Positions 18,392 through 27,929 of a stretch of 56,218 nt of DNA are shown piece by piece. This stretch comes from Candidatus Neomarinimicrobiota bacterium (lineage in GTDB: Bacteria; Fidelibacterota; UBA8477; JABMPR01). The stretch lies in assembly GCA_016784545.1 (NCBI GenBank), contig JADHUM010000019.1:1-56218 (forward strand), in the 5' to 3' direction. Under the pieces are notes generated by a model, which had not been told where the DNA came from, did no database searches, and saw nothing but the letters and a program-made list of their open reading frames with translations. The number at the start of each line of letters is the position of its first letter. Position 1 is the first letter of the stretch. Made by a program: the position numbers and the translations under genes.

Positions 18392-18940
18392 CTAAAAGGA
18401 TGGCTTCCTTTTTTTGAAATGGGTTTGAACAAATCCATTGGGGTAGTTGGTGACACCCTCCACACCCCATAATTTCTCGTCCAGAGCTGCTTTAAACAGG
18501 CTGATACCGCTGCCCAACAGCACTGGGACCTGGGTGAGGATAATTTCGTCAATCAGTCCAGCCGCAAGAAATTGCTGAATCACATTCCCGCCATCCAGAT
18601 AAATGTGCTTATCTCCTGCAGATTTGAATTGTTGAACCAGGGTCTCTGGTGATCCATGAGCAAATTCTATAGTGGCGCCATCTGGTAGAACTCGTGGAGC
18701 TGCTTGATGGGATAATACCATGACTGGTGTGTCACCATACGGCCAGCTCCCAAAGCTCAGAACCTGATTGAAGGTTGTGCGCCCCATTACCAATCTATCT
18801 ACCGACTGCAGCAAGGCTCCAAAACCCATATCCTCGTCTGAATCCTCTGGGGGAGGCAGTTCATTGAGCCACTCCACACTGCCATCCTCATCTGCTATAA
18901 AACCATCCAGGCTGGTGGCCATAAATACGGTGATTTTCAT
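18392..18940 (-). CDS. RibD C-terminal/DHFR-like reductase
   Basis: This 182-residue protein belongs to the RibD_C / dihydrofolate-reductase-like family of NADPH-dependent reductases (YyaP/YwjB-type). It begins MKITVFMATSLDGFIADEDG, a classic start of this family. It continues with VDRLVMGRTTFNQVLSFGSWP and DKHIYLDGGNVIQQFLAAGLIDE, the NADPH-binding segment. I chose the start at 18940 since the 23 residues upstream are unlike the family. The true substrate of these small proteins is usually unknown. It lies 10 bases after the membrane-protein gene at 18951, so the two are probably cotranscribed. Confidence 0.85.
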   Translation of the reverse strand: MKITVFMATSLDGFIADEDGSVEWLNELPPPEDSDEDMGFGALLQSVDRLVMGRTTFNQVLSFGSWPYGDTPVMVLSHQAAPRVLPDGATIEFAHGSPETLVQQFKSAGDKHIYLDGGNVIQQFLAAGLIDEIILTQVPVLLGSGISLFKAALDEKLWGVEGVTNYPNGFVQTHFKKRKPSF

Positions 18941-18950
18941 TGGAGTTCCT

Positions 18951-19403
18951 TTAGACAGGACGGACGACCATGAGATAGAGTGCAATGAGAGGCAATACAG
19001 CAGCAACAATCCACAGAATGATCCACCATTTGTTCAATGTTTTATATCGAATACCGGCTTCTTTTATGGAATGGGATTCATTCAAAAGTCGCATCTGCTT
19101 ACGCTGTATAGGCAATAATCCAGCGATCCAGATAAGGGCTGAAACGGTCAACAGAGCATAACTATGATAGATCCAGCTGTGTGCGCCTATGCCCCCAACT
19201 CCTGCAGCTAGCATATGACCAGTAACAGCAATGAGGATAATCCCGGGGATGGCAAATATAACATCGGTTCGTTGAATCAATTTGATCGAGAACTTATGAA
19301 CTGCCTTATCATCCACGCCTTGAGCTAAGAGTCGCCACACCGCGCTGATTATGATATTTCCCAGGAAGAGGACAACCCCGAGAATGTGAAATACTTTTAT
19401 CAT
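18951..19403 (-). CDS. Small integral membrane protein, DUF2269-like
   Basis: This 150-residue protein with four apparent membrane helices starts MIKVFHILGVVLFLGNIII. It contains KFSIKLIQRTDVIFAIPG and ends in a helix with LPLIALYLMVVRPV, a layout like DUF2269 (predicted integral membrane) proteins. I chose the start at 19403 because AAAGGAGA sits about 9 bases upstream. A frame back to 19445 adds only basic residues. Function is unknown. It is the first gene of a two-gene unit with the reductase. Confidence 0.72.
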   Translation of the reverse strand: MIKVFHILGVVLFLGNIIISAVWRLLAQGVDDKAVHKFSIKLIQRTDVIFAIPGIILIAVTGHMLAAGVGGIGAHSWIYHSYALLTVSALIWIAGLLPIQRKQMRLLNESHSIKEAGIRYKTLNKWWIILWIVAAVLPLIALYLMVVRPV

Positions 19404-19531
19404 GAAGAATAGTCTCCTTTCAAGCCGTGAAACTAGACGGCTCACGCTTTGATCACAAGATATTCAATTTATGGCTGTGATAATCCCGGCATTTCTTGAG
19501 ACCGTGTGTGGGGCATTGCAGATGGTGGGAA

Positions 19532-19559
19532 AAGCCCTACTCCCAGGAGAGCAGGGCTT
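19532..19559 (-). terminator. Probable terminator of the dcw operon
   Basis: AAGCCCT (19532-19538) pairs with AGGGCTT (19553-19559). Read on the minus strand, the stem is followed by TTTTCCC, a short T-run. It lies about 85 bases beyond the ftsZ stop. A second perfect hairpin (CTGATC/GATCAG, 19620-19635) sits right after the ftsZ stop. Confidence 0.5.
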
Positions 19560-19642
19560 ACGGGAAACGGAGGTGTATGACCCGACCTGGCGGGGTGGTG
19601 ACCCGAGTCAACGGGCAGTCTGATCCTGAGATCAGAAACGCT

Positions 19643-20890
19643 TTATAACGTCATACCCTCTTGACGACGGATATAGGTAGGTACAGAGAGATCATCGCTA
19701 AAATGCATGATGACATCCTCTTTTTCTGATTGTTGACGCGCGAATGTAGGCACCTCCAATTTCTCACGATTTTCGAAGGTTTCCAGTCGTGGGGCAATCT
19801 TTGGCTCCACGAAGTTCTGGACTGGAGCTTCGATCACAATCTCTTCGGCAGAATTGGATGCAGCCATTGGAGCAGTTGGACGATATACTCTGGCAGGTTG
19901 GGTTTCTTTTCTATCGAATTTCAGATCTGAGTCATGATGAAAACCAGTGGCAATGACTGTCACTCTGAGCTCATCACCCATAGTCTCATCAATCACTGCA
20001 CCCATGATGATATTGGCCTGATCACCGACTTCTTCAAAAATGAGGTTTGCTGCTTCATCAACTTCAAAGAGTGACATATTTGGACCACCCGTGATATTGA
20101 TAAGCAGGCCTTGTGCTCCATTAATATTCGTATCATCCAGCAGAGGTGACGATATAGCGGTCTGAGCGGCCAATACAGCGCGTTCCTCACCAGAAGCTAT
20201 GCCGGTGCCCATAATGGCATCGCCCATGCCTTCCATGGTCGTTTTGACATCTGCGTAGTCCAGGTTGATAAGACCTGGAACATTGATCAAATCAGAAATA
20301 CCACGGGTAGCCTGAAGAAGTACTGAATCGGCTTCCAGAAAAGCATCGACCATGGTGGTGGTTCTCTCAACAATAGAGAGGAGTCTCTGATTTGGAATGA
20401 CGATAAGGGTATCCAGGTATTGACGCAGATTCTCTACACCCTCTTTACCCCGTTTGGATCTTTGGGGACCTTCGCAGCGGAAGGGGGTTGTAACTATGCC
20501 GATGGTGAGGGCACCAATTTCCTTTGAAATCCGTGCAACAATCGGGGCAGCGCCTGTTCCCGTGCCGCCTCCCATACCTGCTGTAACAAAGACAAGATCG
20601 GATCCATCAAGAGCTGCTGCGATTGCCTGAGCATCTTCCTCAGCGGCAGCTTCACCTACATGGAGCTTTGCACCGGCTCCCAGACCTTTGGTAATGGTCT
20701 TGCCAATCTGGATTTTGACATCAGCTTTGCTGTTATCAAGAGCCTGAGCATCTGTATTTACGGCGATGAATTCCACGCCTGAAAGTTCTGAGTCGACCAT
20801 TCGATCGATGGCATTGCTTCCAGCACCACCAACACCAATAACCCGGATCCGAGCTTTCTGTTCTTTTAAACTATCAAATTCAAACAACAT
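19643..20890 (-). CDS. ftsZ: FtsZ, tubulin-like division GTPase
   Basis: FtsZ polymerises at midcell and organises septal wall synthesis. The 415-residue protein has [14 protein letters not shown], the tubulin signature GGGTGTG (107-113), and T7 synergy loop NLDYADVKT. After an unstructured linker comes a conserved C-terminal peptide, SVPTYIRRQ, followed by EGMTL; this peptide binds FtsA. GGAGG lies 8 bases before the ATG. It is the last gene of the dcw operon, 33 bases after ftsA. The linker has Pro/Glu-rich low conservation, as usual. Confidence 0.98.
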   Translation of the reverse strand: MLFEFDSLKEQKARIRVIGVGGAGSNAIDRMVDSELSGVEFIAVNTDAQALDNSKADVKIQIGKTITKGLGAGAKLHVGEAAAEEDAQAIAAALDGSDLVFVTAGMGGGTGTGAAPIVARISKEIGALTIGIVTTPFRCEGPQRSKRGKEGVENLRQYLDTLIVIPNQRLLSIVERTTTMVDAFLEADSVLLQATRGISDLINVPGLINLDYADVKTTMEGMGDAIMGTGIASGEERAVLAAQTAISSPLLDDTNINGAQGLLINITGGPNMSLFEVDEAANLIFEEVGDQANIIMGAVIDETMGDELRVTVIATGFHHDSDLKFDRKETQPARVYRPTAPMAASNSAEEIVIEAPVQNFVEPKIAPRLETFENREKLEVPTFARQQSEKEDVIMHFSDDLSVPTYIRRQEGMTL

Positions 20891-20923
20891 GTTAGTATCC
20901 TCCGTTTTGGATGTGTTTTCTTA

Positions 20924-22174
20924 TTAAAAATTTTTCTGAAAAAATTCAGTTATGGTTTTAAACAGTCGAGCAGGAGTCCATCTATCATCGAGACCTGTCT
21001 CTTCTGATTGAAATTTTGCTGCATAGGCGATAAGGCCGGTAGCGGTGGCATATTCAGGACTATCTATCCGCTCTGTGGTATCAATAAATCCAATGGGACT
21101 ACCCAGACGGACGGGAAGATCAAAAACACGTTTTGCCAGGGAAATAATTCCAGGAATCTTTGATCCACCTCCAGTAAATACCAAGCCAGAATTCAGATGT
21201 TTCATCATGCCATTCTCTTCCAGGTTGGCTTTGACCATTCTAAGGGTCTCATCCATACGTGCCTCGATGTACATTGAGAATTCGGATTCATTGATATTGC
21301 GATCCTGACGACCACCAACCCCTTTTACATCAAAAACTTTATCAACTTCAGTTTCAGCGGTGAAGCAATGACCATATTTGAGCTTGAGAGCGTCAGCCTG
21401 TTCGTCAGTAATCCTGAGAATGCCGGCGATATCTGAGGTGACCTGATTTCCACCAAAGGGAAGGGAAGCGGTATGTTCAACGCCAAATTTGGAAATGACG
21501 ATGGCATCTGTTGTCCCAGCGCCAATATCTATGAGACCCACACCGACTTTCTTTTCTTCCTCAGTTAATACAGATTGGGCAGAAGCAATGGGCTCCAGGA
21601 CAAAGTCTTTGACCTGACAGCCAGCATGGCGTACTGCTGTAATAATATTTTTTGTGCTTGCTGTGGCTGATGTGACGAGATGAACCTGTGCTTCAAGCCG
21701 GCGACCGGTCATGCCAACAGGATTCCGTAAGCCAGCTTCATCATCCACTGTAAATTGTTGTGGAATGACATGGATGATCCTGCGTCCATTGGGCAGACCA
21801 ACAGCTTTGGCTGATTCGATAACCCGGTCAACATCTTCCTGTGTAATCTTAAGTTCCTTTTCCATGCCCCGATTGGAAAGATCGGCAATACCAATAACAC
21901 CAGTAGCATTCAGGCTGGCAATGTGCTCTCCAGCAATTCCCACTGTGATTTGCCCTGCTTTTATCCCGGCATGGGCTTCAATATCATCCAGGGCCGTTCG
22001 GATAGCCATAGCAGTGGCTTCGATGTCAACAATTGTTCCACGTCGAAGTCCTGTGGATGGTGAAGTACTGAGACCGACTACCTTAAGCACATCATCGTGA
22101 TCTGGTTCTGCTGCAATTGCGCATACCTTGGATGTACCAATGTCTACGGCTACGTATATTCCACGGCTGTTCAT
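20924..22174 (-). CDS. ftsA: FtsA, actin-like membrane anchor of the Z ring
   Basis: FtsA tethers FtsZ to the membrane and recruits later division proteins. The 416 residues have the actin fold: phosphate-1 AVDIGTSKVCAIAAE (8-22), the 1C domain with HVIPQQFTVDDEAG, phosphate-2 GLIDIGAGTTD, and the adenosine motif GLVFTGGGSKIPG. The C terminus ends FKTITEFFQKNF, an amphipathic membrane-targeting helix. It overlaps ftsQ by 4 bases, so translation is coupled. Confidence 0.97.
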   Translation of the reverse strand: MNSRGIYVAVDIGTSKVCAIAAEPDHDDVLKVVGLSTSPSTGLRRGTIVDIEATAMAIRTALDDIEAHAGIKAGQITVGIAGEHIASLNATGVIGIADLSNRGMEKELKITQEDVDRVIESAKAVGLPNGRRIIHVIPQQFTVDDEAGLRNPVGMTGRRLEAQVHLVTSATASTKNIITAVRHAGCQVKDFVLEPIASAQSVLTEEEKKVGVGLIDIGAGTTDAIVISKFGVEHTASLPFGGNQVTSDIAGILRITDEQADALKLKYGHCFTAETEVDKVFDVKGVGGRQDRNINESEFSMYIEARMDETLRMVKANLEENGMMKHLNSGLVFTGGGSKIPGIISLAKRVFDLPVRLGSPIGFIDTTERIDSPEYATATGLIAYAAKFQSEETGLDDRWTPARLFKTITEFFQKNF

Positions 22175-22944
22175 CGTGATTCTCGCTCCTTTACGATGAC
22201 CTGGCGATCAAATCGCAGATCGATATACTGATAGGGACTGATGATCCCTGAATCTGATTCTTCGGATACAAATTTTTCCAGAATGATACTGTTTAGAATA
22301 GCATCATCCTCGTTTCCCAGAAAAACTGAGGTCCCGTGAGTGGCTGATATCAATTTTATCCCGCGCCTGTCATAGGAAATCTCAGATATATCCAGATATA
22401 TGCCCTGATGTTCTTTGCGAATTTTCTTAAGGAAACTGACCAGCATCTGTACGGTCTCATCTGGAATAACCTGACCGATGTCAGAGGTCGGTACATCCAC
22501 ATCAATCCCGGTTATGATGGGTAAATTATACAGCATTCCCTTGTCTGGTAGAGGTAGCAGAATGGCCTTTTCATCAAGGGTCATGATGTCCTGAACAGCT
22601 ATATAGGCTACAGGAAGAACATCATACAGGTAGATATCAAGGGAATGGGGATAGTTCCTGGTGACCTTGGCACTCCGAATGAGGGGATATTCCAGAAACC
22701 GGTCCTGAATTTCTGCAAGGTTGAGATCAGTGAGGGAAATACCCAGGTAAACTTCTGTGAGGCTTTTAACTCTTTCCGGGCTCATGGTGCGTTGGCCATA
22801 AAGATTGATCGCTTCAACTTCATCACTTCTGAGCAGGCTGGCATAGGTCACACTCAAAAATCCTATCAATAGCACAATAACCAGCAGACCTGCTGAAAAA
22901 GCCCAGCTAAGTGGTGGAATGGTATATGTTGATACCCGTGCCAC
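22171..22944 (-). CDS. ftsQ: FtsQ/DivIB, division protein with POTRA domain
   Basis: FtsQ is a bitopic inner-membrane protein that joins early and late divisome proteins. The 257 residues hold one membrane helix (about 14-36) and a POTRA-like domain (about 42-110) including RFLEYPLIRSAKVTRNYP, the usual beta-turn with the final RxxP. A beta-rich C-terminal domain follows. Sequence conservation is low in this family, so position between murC and ftsA supports the call. The start follows the murC stop directly. In many bacteria murB and ddl lie just upstream of ftsQ; both are missing here. Confidence 0.88.
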   Translation of the reverse strand: MARVSTYTIPPLSWAFSAGLLVIVLLIGFLSVTYASLLRSDEVEAINLYGQRTMSPERVKSLTEVYLGISLTDLNLAEIQDRFLEYPLIRSAKVTRNYPHSLDIYLYDVLPVAYIAVQDIMTLDEKAILLPLPDKGMLYNLPIITGIDVDVPTSDIGQVIPDETVQMLVSFLKKIRKEHQGIYLDISEISYDRRGIKLISATHGTSVFLGNEDDAILNSIILEKFVSEESDSGIISPYQYIDLRFDRQVIVKERESR

Positions 22945-24318
22945 TTACGCTTCTCCCTCCAGGAACAGTCCATGAAGTTTCCAGATATCGCCAGCACCCA
23001 TGGTTATTACCAAATCGTTTCTTTCCAGTTGGGGACTCAAAAATTTGTATACTTCGGCAATGCCAGAGAGAAGCTGGATTTTACCGCTTCCAAATTCTAA
23101 AATCATTTCAGATGTAACGCCAGGGATGGGCAGTTCTCGGGCTGGATAGATATCAGTGAGGATAGCGATATCAGCCATTTCCAGTGCAGTGGCAAATTCC
23201 TGGGCAAAATCTCTGGTTCTGGAATATAAATGGGGCTGAAAGATGGCAATAATTCGAGAGTCTGACCACCCACTACGCGCAGCCAGCAGGGTTGCTTCCA
23301 ACTCTGAAGGATGATGGGCATAATCGTCAATGAATTGGACACCATTTCTGGAACCCCTGAGCTGGAATCGACGCTCAACACCATGGAAGGACTCCAGACC
23401 AGCTTTGATATGCTTGAAATCAATCCCCATCTGATCTGCGAGTGTACAGGCGCCCAGGGCATTCATGACATTGTGGTCCCCAGGCATGTTTAGGATAATA
23501 TTTCCCAACTTTTTACCCTGTTTGACCACAGTGAACTTGCTGGTGAAGTTATTTACTTCAATGTCAATAGCTTGGTAATCAGGCATATTGGTCAAACCAT
23601 AGCTTATAACAGGGTGGGGGCTGCGGTTGGCCAGCTGAAGCAATTCTGGGTCATCACCCTGCAAGACAAGCAGTCCTGAATCATCCAGTTTAGATATGAA
23701 TTGTAGAAAAGTGTCACGGACATCCTGCAAATCCTTGTATATATCCAGATGATCAGCTTCAAGGGTTGTCACAATGATCTGAGTGGGTTTGAGCGCCAGG
23801 AAGGACCTGTCATATTCATCAGCTTCCACGACAATATGATTCTGTTTCCCGAGACGCAGATTTGATTTCAGGTCTGGGAGGATTCCACCAACCAGTATGC
23901 TTGGATCGAGACCTGCTGCGATTAGTATCTGTCCACACATACCTGTGGTCGTGGTTTTTCCATGGGTGCCAGCAATTGCTACGGTATAGTCGTAAGCCTC
24001 TGCGATCTGACCCAACAACTCAGCCCGACGAATTTCCGGGATATGGTGAGACTCAGCATAGGCTCGCTCAGGATTTTCAGGTTTCACAGCGCTTGAGTAG
24101 ACGACCAGGTCTGCGTCATGAGCATGACTGGCTGCGTGGCCGATATAGACTTGAATGTCGGCTTTTCTGAGAGAATTGAGCAATTCGCTATCCAGCTGAT
24201 CAGATCCTGAGACCTGCTTACCCTGTTGCTTGAGCAAGAGTGCAAGCGCGCTCATCCCGATGCCACCGATACCGACAAAATGAATATGTTTTGCTGACTT
24301 AAGCACAGGTGCTCGCAA
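22945..24318 (-). CDS. murC: MurC, UDP-MurNAc-L-alanine ligase
   Basis: MurC adds L-Ala to UDP-MurNAc in the cytoplasm, using ATP. The 457-residue protein shows the N-terminal Rossmann-like HFVGIGGIGMSALALLL, the ATP-binding GTHGKTTTTGM, EADEYDRSFL, and DDYAHHPSE in the C-terminal domain. All four are diagnostic of MurC. It overlaps murG by 20 bases, and ftsQ starts directly after its stop. Confidence 0.98.
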   Translation of the reverse strand: MRAPVLKSAKHIHFVGIGGIGMSALALLLKQQGKQVSGSDQLDSELLNSLRKADIQVYIGHAASHAHDADLVVYSSAVKPENPERAYAESHHIPEIRRAELLGQIAEAYDYTVAIAGTHGKTTTTGMCGQILIAAGLDPSILVGGILPDLKSNLRLGKQNHIVVEADEYDRSFLALKPTQIIVTTLEADHLDIYKDLQDVRDTFLQFISKLDDSGLLVLQGDDPELLQLANRSPHPVISYGLTNMPDYQAIDIEVNNFTSKFTVVKQGKKLGNIILNMPGDHNVMNALGACTLADQMGIDFKHIKAGLESFHGVERRFQLRGSRNGVQFIDDYAHHPSELEATLLAARSGWSDSRIIAIFQPHLYSRTRDFAQEFATALEMADIAILTDIYPARELPIPGVTSEMILEFGSGKIQLLSGIAEVYKFLSPQLERNDLVITMGAGDIWKLHGLFLEGEA

Positions 24319-25441
24319 TTCTTATGATGCTGTCGCAGATTTCCTGAGTGGCTTGAGGACGCCTGAGAGCAGCAGATGCTCGAGCCATCCCGCTAAGTTT
24401 TTCTTTGTTGGTGAATATGTCAGTAAGCAGAGGGAGAAATGCGCCTTCTGCAAGTGCAGATTCAAGAATAACCCTGGCTGCACCAGCTTTTTCCTGACTT
24501 CTTGCATTAAATTCCTGATGATTCGCTGCTGCACTGGGGAGGGGAATCAAAATTGAAGGCAATCCAAAGTGATTGATTTCTGTCAGCGTCATTGCACCTG
24601 CACGACAAACCATTAAATCAGCTATGGAATAAGCCTTATCCATCTCCTTGATAAATGGTTTGAGGACGATGCGAGGATTTGTGCCAATCTGTTTCTGACA
24701 GAATTCGAAATCAGATTTGCCCGTTTGCCACAGTACTTGCATGCCCAGCTTTTCCAGATATTTGGATATACGATCAATAAAATGCAGATTGATTGCCCTG
24801 GCTCCCTGAGACCCGCCCAGAATAAAGAGGGTTGGAATTTCAGGATTTAAGCCGAAAAACGCTGCCGCTTCACTGCGATCGCTGGGATCACCCATATAAC
24901 GGTTGGGATTACCTGTCAATTGAGTTGTAGCACCTTTGAGGTATTTACCGGCATCCTCGTAAGTGAGAAATACCTGTCTGGCCTTGGGTGCAAAAAGTCG
25001 TGTTACCATTCCGGGGTAACTATTTTGTTCCTGAAGCACAATGGGGATATTATTTCGAAGGGATTGACGAACGGGTACAGCGCTAGCATAACCACCTGTT
25101 CCAACTGTAATGTGCGGATCAAAATCACGTAAAGCTCGGTTCGCTTTGATAATTGATGCAACCATGCGACCAGGGAGAAAAAAGTTTTGCTTGAAACCTG
25201 CCAGAGATATTGATCTGGAAAGACCCCTGATAGGCAGAGCTATAAGCTTGAAACCAGCCTCTGGGATCAGACGTGTCTCCATCCCGTAGTCACTTCCAAA
25301 GAATAAGACTTCCACATCTGAGAATGCACTTTCCCTGGCAACACAGGCCTGTAATCCTTCAGCAATAGCCAGAGCAGGGATGATATGGCCACCCGTTCCA
25401 CCACCGGCAAATGCTACTCGCAACATATTATTAGAAGTCAA
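24299..25441 (-). CDS. murG: MurG, lipid II synthase
   Basis: MurG transfers GlcNAc from UDP-GlcNAc to lipid I on the inner face of the membrane (GT28 family). The 380-residue protein has FAGGGTGGHIIPALAIAEGL near the N terminus (glycine-rich acceptor loop). It has VGTGGYASAVPV, LFILGGSQGARAIN, and the UDP-sugar site VCRAGAMTLTEINHFGLPS. It overlaps ftsW by 11 bases and murC by 20. The overlaps make translational coupling likely. Confidence 0.97.
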   Translation of the reverse strand: MTSNNMLRVAFAGGGTGGHIIPALAIAEGLQACVARESAFSDVEVLFFGSDYGMETRLIPEAGFKLIALPIRGLSRSISLAGFKQNFFLPGRMVASIIKANRALRDFDPHITVGTGGYASAVPVRQSLRNNIPIVLQEQNSYPGMVTRLFAPKARQVFLTYEDAGKYLKGATTQLTGNPNRYMGDPSDRSEAAAFFGLNPEIPTLFILGGSQGARAINLHFIDRISKYLEKLGMQVLWQTGKSDFEFCQKQIGTNPRIVLKPFIKEMDKAYSIADLMVCRAGAMTLTEINHFGLPSILIPLPSAAANHQEFNARSQEKAGAARVILESALAEGAFLPLLTDIFTNKEKLSGMARASAALRRPQATQEICDSIIRIASTCA

Positions 25442-26564
25442 TGTTCAATACCCTTTCGGCTGACAAAATCTTACCTGACTCATTGTTGGAGGAAATGTTA
25501 AACAGGATCCCCAGCATTACAGCCGTAGCCAGAAGGTTTGAACCTCCATATGAAATGAGGGGCAGGGGAAGACCTGTGGTTGGCAAAAAACCCGTCACCA
25601 CACCAATATTAACCATGGCAAAACTGAATAGAGAGAAGCTGATACCAATAGCCAGAAGCATGCTGAATGAATCTGTTGAATTTCTGGCAATTCTCAGCCC
25701 TCTTAAAAAGAGAAGTAGAAAGAGAAGTAGAAAGAAGGAGGATCCAATAAATCCAAATTCTTCACCCAGAATACTAAAGACAAAATCAGTATGTGGTTCT
25801 GGTAGAAAAAGATCTTTAACATAGCTATTGCCCAGACCAACACCGCCTAAACCACCATGAGCCAGGCCCATGAGCGAGTGATGTACCTGGAAACCCTCAT
25901 TTGCCACATCTACATTATCACTGAAAAAAGTCATGATGCGTTTCCACATATATGGCCTGCTCCAGGCATAGATGAGGGCCGTAATAGATCCAACGGATAA
26001 AAATGCCGAGATATGACTGATCTGAACATTCCCGAGATAGAATAGAATCAGACACAGCATCATAATCATGAGGGATGAGGAAAGATCCGGCTGGATGGCA
26101 ATCAGAGCCACCACAGTGGAAACAATGAGGAAAGCTGGTAGTATGCTCTTTTTAAAATCAGTGAGCGTCTGCTGATTTCGATGGAGATAATCCGCTATAA
26201 AAATAATCATCCCAAGGCGTACAAAATCAGCTACCTGAAAACTAAAGCTGCCCAGGTACAACCAACGGGCAGGATGCCTCAGCCCCATGGATTTATTATA
26301 GATCAACACACCGACCAGCATGAGATAGATACCAATGAGAATGAAGTAGCGCAGGTGTTTGAAATACTGATGGGGAAATCTGGAAAAGATTATACCCAGG
26401 ATGACGGCAATTGTGCCATTCATAAGATGGCGTTTTAGATAATGTGCTGAATCGGCATTCTGGGAGGTGGAGGCTGAATACATAACGACAGACCCTGCAA
26501 CAAACAGTATAATGACTATAATAAACAATACTTTATCAAGATGGAAAAATTTCACATTGACCAT
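25431..26564 (-). CDS. ftsW: FtsW, septal peptidoglycan polymerase (SEDS family)
   Basis: FtsW is the SEDS glycosyltransferase that polymerises lipid II at the septum with its partner penicillin-binding protein. The 377 residues form about ten membrane helices. Diagnostic segments are QPDLSSSLMIMM and GLGNSYVKDLFLPEPHTDFV. The C-terminal signature is VGFLPTTGLPLPLISYGG-like (here TGFLPTTGLPLPLISYGG). A 12-bp tandem duplication inside a membrane helix gives LLLFLLLF. It overlaps murD by 13 bases. The cognate transpeptidase is the PBP at 31862. Confidence 0.97.
   Translation of the reverse strand: MVNVKFFHLDKVLFIIVIILFVAGSVVMYSASTSQNADSAHYLKRHLMNGTIAVILGIIFSRFPHQYFKHLRYFILIGIYLMLVGVLIYNKSMGLRHPARWLYLGSFSFQVADFVRLGMIIFIADYLHRNQQTLTDFKKSILPAFLIVSTVVALIAIQPDLSSSLMIMMLCLILFYLGNVQISHISAFLSVGSITALIYAWSRPYMWKRIMTFFSDNVDVANEGFQVHHSLMGLAHGGLGGVGLGNSYVKDLFLPEPHTDFVFSILGEEFGFIGSSFFLLLFLLLFLRGLRIARNSTDSFSMLLAIGISFSLFSFAMVNIGVVTGFLPTTGLPLPLISYGGSNLLATAVMLGILFNISSNNESGKILSAERVLNIDF
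25711..25734. repeat. 12-bp tandem duplication inside ftsW
   Basis: AGAAGTAGAAAG occurs twice in a row, adding four residues in frame and giving LLLF-LLLF in a membrane helix. It is probably a replication-slippage product. Confidence 0.7.
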
Positions 26565-27928
26565 CCTTCATGAGCTTGTATCAGGGTACGGAAATGATCA
26601 CCACGGGCTTCAAAATTTTCAAATTGATCAAAACTTGCACAGGCTGGTGAGAGGAGCAGTACATCACCAGCTTCGCCATGATTGAGACAATGGTTTATGG
26701 CAGCTTCTATGGTTTCAACCTTTCGCGTTTGCAGGGCAGGGCTGATCTGGGTTTGAATGATATCTGAAGCTGCTCCCACCAGAAGGACTTCACGCGTTGT
26801 AGCTTCCAGTTGAGAGATGAGCGTCGTAAAATCACCGCCCTTGTCCTTGCCACCCAGAATGAGCCATAGGGGTTGGGGGAAGCTGTGAATGGCAACTTCA
26901 GTTGAAGCAATATTGGTCGCTTTAGAATCATTGTAACAACGGATGCCCTTGATTCTGCCCACATATTCAATGCGATGCGGAACTGCAGAAAATGTCATCA
27001 GACCTTGAGCCAGTATTGCAGGATCATTGATAAAATCCATGACGGCAGCAACTGCAGCCAGGGCATTGCTTAAATTGTGCTTACCGGGCAGAGGCAGGGC
27101 TTTGGCGGGAAGAATGGGACTCCATTCACCGTCTCTCATGATACCGATGACACCTTCTGCCAACATGACATCACCGCCAGATGGGCTTGACACTGAGAAA
27201 TATCGGATGGGATCCACTGTGATATCGTGACGTGACAACTCAGGATCATCCCTGTTAATAACAGCCATGCACGTGTCGTCAAGATTCCTGAGCAAGCCTA
27301 GTTTGGACTCGTAATAGGCTGCCAGACTTGGGTACCGGTCGAGATGATCTGGTGTCAGATTCAGTATTACCGCAACTTGAGGTTTGAAAGTATCAATATT
27401 ATCTAACTGAAAACTACTGACCTCTAATACAAATATGGGTTTTGCAGGCTCTTTTTCAAGTCTATCCATTAACACTTCAGAAGCGGCCACACCTACGTTC
27501 CCACCAAGAAAGCTATCGTACCCTGCAGTTAGGAGTAGATGGTGGATAAGATTTACGGTGGTTGTCTTACCATTTGAACCGGTAACGGCAATAATTGGAG
27601 CATCGATGAACCAGGATGTCATCTCAATTTCTGAATACAGCGGAATATTCTTAGTCCTGATCTTTTGAATGATATCAGCATTCTCAGGGATGCCAGGGCT
27701 GACAACCACGAAATCACTTTCAAGGACGTCAGGAGAATGATAGCCGAATTCAAATTCAGCTTCAATGTCAGCCAGAATTTGACGTTTATCAGCATCAAAT
27801 TTATCAGCATCAAATTCACTCACCAGAACCTTCGCTCCAAAATGTCTGAGCAGTCGTGCTGCACCCATGGCAGAGCGTTGGCTCCCCAGGATGGTAACGT
27901 TTTTACCTGATATGTCAGCAGTATTCAT
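26552..27928 (-). CDS. murD: MurD, UDP-MurNAc-L-Ala--D-Glu ligase
   Basis: MurD adds D-glutamate to UDP-MurNAc-L-Ala. The 458-residue protein has the N-terminal domain VTILGSQRSAMGAARLL, the ATP loop VTGSNGKTTTVNLIHHLL, LNLTPDHLDRYPSLAAYYESK, the FKAVPHRIEYV-type segment (SAVPHRIEYVG), NDSKATN, and LLSPACASFDQF. All are MurD hallmarks. A 15-bp tandem duplication near the N terminus gives FDADKFDADK. The gene starts one base after mraY and overlaps ftsW. Confidence 0.97.
   Translation of the reverse strand: MNTADISGKNVTILGSQRSAMGAARLLRHFGAKVLVSEFDADKFDADKRQILADIEAEFEFGYHSPDVLESDFVVVSPGIPENADIIQKIRTKNIPLYSEIEMTSWFIDAPIIAVTGSNGKTTTVNLIHHLLLTAGYDSFLGGNVGVAASEVLMDRLEKEPAKPIFVLEVSSFQLDNIDTFKPQVAVILNLTPDHLDRYPSLAAYYESKLGLLRNLDDTCMAVINRDDPELSRHDITVDPIRYFSVSSPSGGDVMLAEGVIGIMRDGEWSPILPAKALPLPGKHNLSNALAAVAAVMDFINDPAILAQGLMTFSAVPHRIEYVGRIKGIRCYNDSKATNIASTEVAIHSFPQPLWLILGGKDKGGDFTTLISQLEATTREVLLVGAASDIIQTQISPALQTRKVETIEAAINHCLNHGEAGDVLLLSPACASFDQFENFEARGDHFRTLIQAHEGWSM
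27785..27814. repeat. 15-bp tandem duplication inside murD
   Basis: TTTATCAGCATCAAA is repeated exactly twice (27785-27799 and 27800-27814). It keeps frame and encodes FDADKFDADK, in the N-terminal UDP-binding domain. Exact identity suggests a recent event. Confidence 0.75.
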
Positions 27929-27929
27929 G

